IMG/VR virus record: IMGVR_UViG_3300025577_000022 | Coordinates: 1 to 42,368 of that record | Source of the DNA: a virus | Reading direction: 5' to 3' (one strand) | DNA length: 42,368 nt | Shown: positions 37,199-42,368 of the stretch, in pieces | How positions within the stretch are numbered: the first letter of the stretch is position 1 | How the letters are laid out: each line of letters starts with the position of its first letter | Made by a program: the position numbers and the translations under genes | The notes under the pieces: generated by a model | Told to the model about the DNA's origin: nothing | Seen by the model: the letters and a program-made list of their open reading frames with translations, nothing else | Databases searched by the model: none

Positions 37199-37807
37199 TT
37201 AATCGCACGATTGGCCATAAACTTCGGGTAAACATACATATGATGATACTACATATTTAGGACCAGAGATTGGTGTAGCTCCCATATGAGGAAACATAAA
37301 GAATGGCGGAAAGCATACAACGCTCCCAGCTTTTGGTTTAACGCTTAACGTTTTTCCATCTCCAAGATCAAATATAGTTTCGCCGCCTTCTTCTACATCA
37401 TTAAGATACCAAAACATAACGAGAGCACGTCTCATTGATTCAACACTTGCGCTATCAATATGCCAATCAAATTTACCTTTATTAGGTTCATATCGTTTAA
37501 CTCTTGGCGCTTCATAATCATTAAACCTTTCATAACAAGAGAATCTTTGTTTAAGGTTATCACATGTCTCATCAAAATACTTAAAGTTTGCATGTTGCAT
37601 ATATTGAATAAACTTAGAAGTAATATTCTCATTATATGCTGGATGGTCTATCATATTGATTTCAGAGAACCTCATAAAATCAGTATCACGACTTACTTTT
37701 AAATCGTCATCATCATTAATAGAATCATATGTACCGATAATATCTTTACATAACTTCTTTGGTAGAACGTTATCAAGAACAATAATATAATCTTCGATTG
37801 TTTTCAT
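37199..37807 (-). CDS. 2OG-Fe(II) oxygenase (prolyl-4-hydroxylase type)
   Basis: 202 aa. Double-stranded beta-helix iron ligands H116 and D118 (DWHIDSA) and H174 (FPHMGATPISGPKYVVSSY) with K184 as the likely 2-oxoglutarate anchor. The linking strands LVMFWYLNDVEEGGETIFDLGDGKTLSVKPKAGSVVCFPP are characteristic of the P4H-like family seen in many marine phages. Substrate unknown: protein proline, DNA base or glycan. Confidence 0.85.
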   Translation of the reverse strand: MKTIEDYIIVLDNVLPKKLCKDIIGTYDSINDDDDLKVSRDTDFMRFSEINMIDHPAYNENITSKFIQYMQHANFKYFDETCDNLKQRFSCYERFNDYEAPRVKRYEPNKGKFDWHIDSASVESMRRALVMFWYLNDVEEGGETIFDLGDGKTLSVKPKAGSVVCFPPFFMFPHMGATPISGPKYVVSSYVCLPEVYGQSCD

Positions 37808-37825
37808 AATAAAATAGTTTTAATA

Positions 37826-38008
37826 TTAACTAGGTTTACTTCCTATTGCAATTGTGGAAGAATATTGTTTACCTTTATATTTAAAGTTCATTTCATCATG
37901 ACCAAATATATTTTCGCTGATATTTAAAAACTCAACGTCATCTACATCAACCCATGTGTTTTTCTTTTTAACATATACCCAAGCCGACTTTACTTTTTCT
38001 TTACTCAT
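37826..38008 (-). CDS. Hypothetical protein, 60 aa
   Basis: Basic, beta-rich (SAWVYVKKKNTWVDVDDVEFLNI; FKYKGKQYSSTIAIGSKPS). Overlaps the upstream stop by one base. Nothing recognised. Confidence 0.52.
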   Translation of the reverse strand: MSKEKVKSAWVYVKKKNTWVDVDDVEFLNISENIFGHDEMNFKYKGKQYSSTIAIGSKPS

Positions 38009-38280
38009 TATTTTTTATGTTTTCCCCAAGATAGCTTTCCCAATATTCTGACAAAGATATAAAAAAACGTAGCACAAATTTCGAAGAATGCACTTCCATT
38101 TGATTGCCTTATCATATTTAATAAAAACTTAACATCAGATTCTTCTCTAGTAATGTCTTTAGATATATAATCCAAATCATGAATTTTACAACTGGCATTA
38201 AACTTAAAACTTAAAATCTTTCTAATAAATTTTGGTACCCACCAAGCTCCACAATAATATTTTTGTTTTTCAGGCTGCAT
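38008..38280 (-). CDS. Phospholipase A2-like small protein
   Basis: 90 aa. NASCKIHDLDYISKDITREESDVKFLLNM contains a C-x-x-H-D-x-x-Y catalytic signature (H34, D35, Y38) and a second acidic position (D49) as in the helical PLA2 core. The N-terminal CGAWWVPKFIR is basic and the C-terminal part is a hydrophobic helix (FFEICATFFYIFVRIL). Could hydrolyse host phospholipids during lysis or entry. The calcium loop of canonical PLA2 is not obvious. Confidence 0.55.
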   Translation of the reverse strand: MQPEKQKYYCGAWWVPKFIRKILSFKFNASCKIHDLDYISKDITREESDVKFLLNMIRQSNGSAFFEICATFFYIFVRILGKLSWGKHKK

Positions 38281-38302
38281 TATATATCTATTTATTAAAA
38301 GG

Positions 38303-38376
38303 TAGGGGCGGTAGGACTTGAACCTACGGCCAAAGAATTATGAGTTCTCTGCTCTAACCAACTGAGCTACACCCCC
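38303..38376 (-). tRNA. tRNA-Met (CAT)
   Basis: Acceptor GGGGGTG pairs with CGCCCCT (G-U ends), D arm AGCTCAGTTGGTTAGAGC, anticodon loop CTCATAA giving CAT, T arm GTAGGTTCAAGTCCTAC, discriminator A; CCA not fully encoded. The D arm and anticodon context look like elongator Met; a lysidine-modified Ile2 tRNA cannot be excluded. Confidence 0.9.
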
Positions 38377-38386
38377 TTTTTTTAAA

Positions 38387-38614
38387 TTATTCATTTACAA
38401 ATTCTTTTAGAATATAATTTTGCAACACCTTCTTTGTATAAGGACCTCCATTATAACAATAATCAAACACTAAATCTAAATAATGTTCATTGGTATCTTG
38501 CAATTCAAGAAGCAGTTCGCCATACAACTTTTCCTGAAGATCGCCTAATTCTTGAATTGACTTTGCATACTTGTCAATTGACTCCAATCGCTTATTTACT
38601 TCTGACTTATTCAT
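38387..38614 (-). CDS. Helical hypothetical protein, 75 aa
   Basis: NKRLESIDKYAKSIQELGDLQEKLYGELLLELQD is a coiled-coil-like helix; the end is YTKKVLQNYILKEFVNE. Starts 30 nt after a predicted transcription start that coincides with a 6-codon leaderless ORF. No family recognised. Confidence 0.57.
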   Translation of the reverse strand: MNKSEVNKRLESIDKYAKSIQELGDLQEKLYGELLLELQDTNEHYLDLVFDYCYNGGPYTKKVLQNYILKEFVNE

Positions 38615-38643
38615 AATTAAAAGTTAAACCACTTGGCTAACCA

Positions 38644-38679
38644 TAGATATATTATATACTATTTTTACGCAAATGTAAA
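38644..38679 (-). promoter_or_regulatory. Sigma70-like promoter with a leaderless minigene
   Basis: TTTACA (38674-38679), 17-bp spacer, TATAAT (38651-38656); predicted start 38644. The transcript would begin ATG GTT AGC CAA GTG GTT TAA, a 6-codon leaderless ORF, before the real gene at 38614. Confidence 0.82.
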
Positions 38680-38684
38680 TAATA

Positions 38685-39434
38685 TTATGTTGGTAAATTA
38701 TCAGAAAATTTACTTCTTAAATCCTGAACCGCAGGATCATCTGCATTATTTTCTAAAAATGAAACATATGAATAAGCTTGGTTATATCTAATAGCTTCAT
38801 CCCAAGCAACGCGTTCCTGAGCGGCGAAACCGTCAAAGCTACTATTTATTGAAGATACTAAGTTTTTCGCTGCAGTTATAATTGCTTTTGCGGCATTTAT
38901 GTTTGTTGTGGTTGTTTGCGAAGCCGTACCACCATTAGAGATAGCGCTAACTAAAGGCTCTTGCGCATTTATCTGAGATATCCAACCTGCTAAGTTTCCC
39001 ACGTCGTCCGCCCAAGTTTGTCTGCCTTTATAAAAAAAGGTGTCTTGTTCATCTGGTAGCGGTAAGTTACTTTCTGTAAATATCTTTATTTTTGTCTTAT
39101 CTCCGCCAGTTAAAACATTGGGTGTAATTTTATAACTACTAAAGTTGTCAGTACTAGGATTTTCTTTCCACCAATCATTATAATGAAGTTGTGCTGCAGC
39201 ATTCATATCATCAATGGTATCTCCTAAAAAACCAATCTCATTATGATAAGCGTCAATAGCATCAATCACCGTTGTGTTTGGTGGTTCTCCTCCAGATAAA
39301 CCATTTGTAAAAATACCGATTTTTGATGTGCTTACGCTTTTTAAATTATTAAGCGGGACGTTTAATGTCCTATACGGATATGCCGCATCATTTTCATTAT
39401 AAACGGATTCTACTAATTCATATAATGTTGCCAT
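38685..39434 (-). CDS. Virion-type protein of unknown function, 249 aa
   Basis: Soluble, Asn/Ala/Thr-rich: LYELVESVYNENDAAYPYRTLNVPLNNL, then AQLHYNDWWKENPSTDNFSSY, a poly-Thr linker (TASQTTTTNINAAKAI) and helical end. Late motif 9 nt upstream of the ATG. No fold recognised; a tail or neck accessory protein is inferred from late expression. Confidence 0.62.
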   Translation of the reverse strand: MATLYELVESVYNENDAAYPYRTLNVPLNNLKSVSTSKIGIFTNGLSGGEPPNTTVIDAIDAYHNEIGFLGDTIDDMNAAAQLHYNDWWKENPSTDNFSSYKITPNVLTGGDKTKIKIFTESNLPLPDEQDTFFYKGRQTWADDVGNLAGWISQINAQEPLVSAISNGGTASQTTTTNINAAKAIITAAKNLVSSINSSFDGFAAQERVAWDEAIRYNQAYSYVSFLENNADDPAVQDLRSKFSDNLPT

Positions 39435-39443
39435 AACTAAATA

Positions 39444-39451
39444 TATTTATA
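39444..39451 (-). promoter_or_regulatory. T4-type late promoter motif
   Basis: TATAAATA on the minus strand, 9 nt before the ATG at 39434. Confidence 0.65.
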
Positions 39452-39617
39452 TACCAAACAGTGACCAACCGTGTGTAGCAATAGCGTTTAATATAATAAA
39501 GACACATGTAATCATATTAAGTAATATCCATACACTTCTTACAATAGCAACGCGATCGGCTTTACGATTATCAGTATAAGCTTTCTGCCCAATTGATTTA
39601 CACCATAATTCCCACAT
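39447..39617 (-). CDS. 56-aa membrane microprotein
   Basis: MWELWCKSIGQKAYTDNRKA... with a basic Lys/Arg/Asp segment and one transmembrane helix (SVWILLNMITCVFIILNAIA), ending HGWSLFGI. The MWELWCKSIGQKA start is one I associate with small phage proteins. The late motif at 39623-39630 is 5 nt before the ATG. Confidence 0.6.
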   Translation of the reverse strand: MWELWCKSIGQKAYTDNRKADRVAIVRSVWILLNMITCVFIILNAIATHGWSLFGI

Positions 39618-39622
39618 AAACT

Positions 39623-39630
39623 TATTTATA
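39623..39630 (-). promoter_or_regulatory. T4-type late promoter motif
   Basis: TATAAATA on the minus strand, 5 nt before the ATG at 39617, inside the end of the UV endonuclease gene. Confidence 0.6.
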
Positions 39631-40555
39631 CTTCAGCTTCCAGAAATTTCTTATCATCTTTAATTTTACAGATAGCTTTATCTTTAGATTTTATTTCACA
39701 TTCCCAAGTAACATCTTTGTTTAATTGAACAACAGCTGGGACATGAGTAAAATAATCTGCGTGCTTATTAGATCCATCTATACCTTCGCTCCAATGGAAA
39801 ACTGGTGTATGTACTCCCCAAGTTCCTTTGAATAACTTAGCCCATTGATCTGAATATGGTATTGACGAAGGATTACATTGGTCATGAAGGTTATCATAAA
39901 CAAATGGAATAAAACCATTAAACGTATTATATAAGTTTTCGCATGACCAATACCCTTTGTCTTCGTTTTCTAATACTAAACGATTCTGAACTCCTTTGGA
40001 ACACCGCCAAAAGCCTTCACAAAATCTATCAAAATACTGAGTGGTAAATTCTTCTACGCCTGGCGATCTATTTAGATGTAAACACATTGGCGAACTATAA
40101 TCAGATTTGCAACCTAGCCAATCAAGAACTTGACTCTCATGATTTAATTGAAGTATACTTCGACGAATAGTATCTTCACTAAGACTTGCTAATACGTTAA
40201 ATTGAGAAGGATGGCAACTTAAAGTAATATCATATTGTCGAGCAAGATCTCCTGCTTTTCCTAACCCTGATATAATAGAATCAATATCTGGAAGATCTTC
40301 ATATGATAATTTTAAAGTCTCATCCGTGACAAGAGGAAATATACTGCTGCTTACACGAAGATGACCAATTCCATTTTCATGGCATGTCTGAATCGTTTTA
40401 GATAAGACTAAAACATTATGTGCAATACGAGCCGATAGCTCAACCATACTTACGGCTCTATCTTCAGTTAAAAACCTTTTACGAGTCATTGCTCGACTAT
40501 GCAGTTTTTCTTTTGAACGGAGGATCTCACTAATACATACTAAACCTAATCTCAT
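39626..40555 (-). CDS. uvsE: UV damage endonuclease (UVDE)
   Basis: 309 aa, full length for the TIM-barrel UVDE family. RLGLVCISEILRSKEKLHSRAMTRKRFL opens it; HLRVSSSIFPLVTDE, LSCHPSQFNVLASL, LHLNRSPGVEEF, LVLENEDKGYWSCENLY, FVYDNLHDQCNP and GVHTPVFHWSEG supply the metal-binding His/Glu/Asp residues of the barrel. It nicks 5' of UV photoproducts and abasic sites, starting repair. Leaderless predicted transcript. Common among marine phages exposed to sunlight. Confidence 0.9.
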   Translation of the reverse strand: MRLGLVCISEILRSKEKLHSRAMTRKRFLTEDRAVSMVELSARIAHNVLVLSKTIQTCHENGIGHLRVSSSIFPLVTDETLKLSYEDLPDIDSIISGLGKAGDLARQYDITLSCHPSQFNVLASLSEDTIRRSILQLNHESQVLDWLGCKSDYSSPMCLHLNRSPGVEEFTTQYFDRFCEGFWRCSKGVQNRLVLENEDKGYWSCENLYNTFNGFIPFVYDNLHDQCNPSSIPYSDQWAKLFKGTWGVHTPVFHWSEGIDGSNKHADYFTHVPAVVQLNKDVTWECEIKSKDKAICKIKDDKKFLEAEV

Positions 40556-40590
40556 ATAATTATTATATCACATAAACTAGCATTTGTAAA
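40555..40590 (-). promoter_or_regulatory. Sigma70-like promoter of UVDE, leaderless
   Basis: TTTACA (40585-40590), 17-bp spacer, TATAAT (40562-40567); AATTAT then ATG, so predicted start 40555 = ATG. Confidence 0.86.
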
Positions 40591-40612
40591 TAATAAAATA
40601 AGATATTATATA

Positions 40613-42368
40613 TTAGTTTAAATCAATGATTTCAATAGCATTAATTGCACAATTTTCTACATTATTAATAAATTCAATTGTTAATAATTCGTTATTAGTA
40701 GAGATATTAAAGGATTTTGTTATTCCTTTATATAATATACTGCCCGCCTCAGCAAATCTATCAAAATCAAGTAATTTGGTCACGCCATTAATTTTAACTT
40801 GAAACAAGCGTTGCCCTGCGCTTGTAATCCCATTGAATAATTCAGCAAAATATAATCTGACTTCATACTCACCATTTGATACTGGAAAATTATAGGTCAT
40901 TTCATCATATCGTTCAGTATGAATAACCTCTTCAGGCGTTGATGTTGGTACTGAAGAATCAAAAGTATAAGTCGGCGTACCACCGGGAGTGAATATGTTA
41001 TTAGAGGCAGCTGTTAGATATGTTGTATTAATTGTATTATCCGCTTCCCAATCCATATAATTATCAATGGATGTTGCTAATGGACCTCCACAATTAATTC
41101 TATAAATAACATATGTGGCGCCCGCAAAGATAAAGTTGTTAGCCAGCGCGTTTTCTATAGTCGCTAGATCCAATAGTTCGTCATCCCAAATAGGGTTCCC
41201 GTGTAATTTAACTCGGTTTTGATAAGCTTCTTTTTCAGGATCTCCTTTAACAAATTGGGAAATATCTAAAAGACTTCCTTCGGAAAAATTACAATCAGAC
41301 CAATCATTTACTCCTGATATAGTAAGCGTCTTTGGATCCAAAGGATAAAACCCAGTAAGGTTAGTACATCCTCTTAAGTTTAAAGTATGCTTTGTATTAT
41401 ATCCACTGCCTAAAGCTAAGCTAGTTATTCCAGTATTATCGGTAAGATTCATTCCAAACTCTGAAGTAAATCTGTCATATACTTTTGCGACACGAAAACC
41501 GTTGCTGAAGATCTCGCTGTCCGGGTTGTTGCCGGAGCGGAAGTTCGATTGATTCGGCGGGTCGCTGACCCAGCTGCCGCCGCGGACTCCTCGAGCCTCA
41601 GTAGCAGGATCATTTGTACCCTGCAATGTTGAAAACAAGGCACTTTCTATCCACTCATATACATTACCTCCTTGACCCATCGTTCCATAAGGACTAAGAC
41701 CACCAGCATTATTAACATCAGCAGGGCCTTGACCGCCAGGTTGGGCATAAACAGCTTCTCCTGTTATTGTACTACCAGCTGTTGGTGTTGGAAGAGTATC
41801 GCTTCCTGTTGCATAAGTGTAATAAACATCTGCTTGACTATCATAATAAGCTGCTTTATACCACTCATTTTCGCTTGGTAAGAAATACGTTGTATATTTA
41901 TGACGATAACGATTCTCACCACCTGCTGTCCATGAATCGGCCACAGCCCATAAAGATATATTGTCATTAACACCACCAGTATCAAATTTATAAGCGGGTT
42001 GAAACCCTTCTCTTATATTAAGCCAATTAATATAACGAGCCGCTTCATTCCACGATATTGTAGCTGGCTTATCAGTACCTCTATTATCTAGTGTTATTTG
42101 CCGAGTACTGTTTACAGGGGCAGCATTATAAGTGGCAATGTCGCCTTCACTAATTGTATACCTACCAATCTGATATACATATGATACATCGCCATAACCC
42201 ACATTTTGAGGTTCTTGAGGCGCATCCACGGCATTACCTGCATCTCTAATAGTTACAAATTCTGTCAGGGGTGTGGGCGGTGCAGCCGTAGGCGTATCTG
42301 CAGGATTTACATCTACTGTAATTTGCCGTAAATCTAATGTTCCAGTTAGTGCATTACAATTTGATATT
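40613..42368 (-). CDS. Large adhesin: FGE/C-lectin domain, LRR-like part, malectin domain (5' end cut)
   Basis: The frame is open to the window edge, so the N-terminus is missing (a GTG at 42229 is in frame but not a likely start). Order: an LRR-like remnant (ISNCNALTGTLDLRQITV), a Pro/Thr linker, an FGE-sulfatase-like C-lectin domain (VTIRDAGNA, ATISWNEAARYINWLN, YFLPSENEWYKAAYYD, SPYGTMGQGGNVYEW, RGVRGGSW, NGFRVAK), a second LRR-like part (LNLRGCTNLTGFYPLD) and a malectin-like domain (YRINCGGP, MTYNFPVSNGEYEVRLYFAE, NCAINAIEIIDLN). The FGE domain has no cysteine, so enzyme activity is unlikely; ligand binding is expected. Probable receptor-binding virion protein. Confidence 0.83.
   Translation of the reverse strand, partial: ISNCNALTGTLDLRQITVDVNPADTPTAAPPTPLTEFVTIRDAGNAVDAPQEPQNVGYGDVSYVYQIGRYTISEGDIATYNAAPVNSTRQITLDNRGTDKPATISWNEAARYINWLNIREGFQPAYKFDTGGVNDNISLWAVADSWTAGGENRYRHKYTTYFLPSENEWYKAAYYDSQADVYYTYATGSDTLPTPTAGSTITGEAVYAQPGGQGPADVNNAGGLSPYGTMGQGGNVYEWIESALFSTLQGTNDPATEARGVRGGSWVSDPPNQSNFRSGNNPDSEIFSNGFRVAKVYDRFTSEFGMNLTDNTGITSLALGSGYNTKHTLNLRGCTNLTGFYPLDPKTLTISGVNDWSDCNFSEGSLLDISQFVKGDPEKEAYQNRVKLHGNPIWDDELLDLATIENALANNFIFAGATYVIYRINCGGPLATSIDNYMDWEADNTINTTYLTAASNNIFTPGGTPTYTFDSSVPTSTPEEVIHTERYDEMTYNFPVSNGEYEVRLYFAELFNGITSAGQRLFQVKINGVTKLLDFDRFAEAGSILYKGITKSFNISTNNELLTIEFINNVENCAINAIEIIDLN
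41489..41590 (-). other. Candidate DGR variable region
   Basis: GC-rich island in an AT-rich gene, covering GGSW to GFRVA at the end of the FGE/C-lectin domain. Many codons are NNC differing only at the first two bases: GTC, AGC, GAC, AAC, TTC, GGC, AAC, AAC, GAC, AGC, ATC, TTC, AGC, AAC. This is what adenine mutagenesis of AAC codons in a template repeat produces. Ends in GGTTTTCGTGTCGC, like the conserved end of many such regions. Confidence 0.7.

Noticed and set aside
40613-42229. Functional formylglycine-generating enzyme (sulfatase activator)
   Set aside because: The FGE-like domain contains no cysteine, so the copper-binding Cys pair is missing; the fold is better explained as a ligand-binding C-lectin with a variable region.
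1-42368. DGR template repeat, reverse transcriptase or Avd inside the window
   Set aside because: No second copy of the GC-rich segment and no protein with RT motifs (YxDD) was found on either strand.
1-42368. CRISPR array, integrase or transposon
   Set aside because: No regularly spaced direct repeats, no transposase- or recombinase-like protein; the only repeats are intragenic or promoter modules.

Overview
This window is part of the genome of a T4-like myovirus. The gp33 - gp59 - gp32 gene set (late-transcription coactivator, helicase loader, ssDNA-binding protein), the gp1-type dNMP kinase, the TATAAATA late-promoter motif, gp21-type cleavage motifs, a WGR-like phage DNA ligase, a UV endonuclease, a 2OG-Fe(II) oxygenase, four tRNAs and many tightly packed microproteins all fit a marine T4-like phage. 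Base composition is AT-rich. A type IV prepilin-like gene, a formylglycine-enzyme-like (C-type-lectin fold) plus malectin adhesin, and Shine-Dalgarno-poor starts hint at a host in the Verrucomicrobia/Planctomycetes sphere. That host call is inference only.

Layout, left to right. Almost everything is on the minus strand, so transcription runs right to left. Positions 1-274 hold the C-terminus of a plus-strand gene that converges on gp32. Positions 329-3533 hold the replication/late-transcription cluster. Positions 3597-5576 hold small acidic proteins and a GH24 endolysin behind early promoter A. Positions 5719-9616 are a run of about 20 small genes plus tRNA-Tyr and tRNA-Asn behind early promoter B. 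Positions 9835-10737 hold small genes and tRNA-Leu. Positions 10796-14285 hold a deoxyribosyltransferase-like enzyme, the prepilin pair and several conserved proteins. Positions 14295-17460 hold lipoproteins, a DnaQ-like exonuclease, the dNMP kinase and a holin-like protein. Positions 17513-21840 hold candidate virion genes: a capsid-targeting-like peptide, a polyprotein-like gene, a fibre chaperone candidate and a beta-helix tail spike. The ATP-dependent DNA ligase follows. Positions 23070-25274 are a plus-strand island of sulfotransferase, methyltransferase and sulfotransferase. Positions 25311-28249 look like a lysis region: Tat-exported M15 peptidase, secreted muramidase-like enzyme, holin-like protein and unimolecular-spanin-like lipoprotein. 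Positions 28295-33182 hold a glycosyltransferase, a thioredoxin-like protein, a duplicated YadA-head-like fibre, an SNase and virion candidates. Positions 33263-38614 are again small early genes, including a SprT-like protease, a 2OG oxygenase, a PLA2-like protein and tRNA-Met. Positions 38685-42368 hold a virion candidate, the UV endonuclease and a large adhesin cut by the window edge.

Regulation is unusually readable. Thirteen sigma70-like promoters on the minus strand share TTTACA, a 17-bp spacer (16 in one case) and TATAAT, with small deviations. Three of them sit in a conserved ~90-bp module with paired AAATGTGCATTT sites 31 bp apart. At several promoters the predicted transcription start coincides with the A of the gene's ATG, implying leaderless mRNAs. 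Other genes have G-poor, CAA-rich leaders without a Shine-Dalgarno sequence. Virion genes carry TATAAATA 5-9 nt before their ATG.

The strongest candidate for an exciting system is the adhesin at the right edge. Its FGE/C-lectin domain ends in a GC-rich segment (41489-41590) whose codons are mostly NNC variants derivable from AAC by adenine replacement. That is the signature of a diversity-generating retroelement variable region. No template repeat or reverse transcriptase is visible here. The phage-borne prepilin, the leaderless/SD-less expression mode and the multi-route lysis region are the next most interesting.
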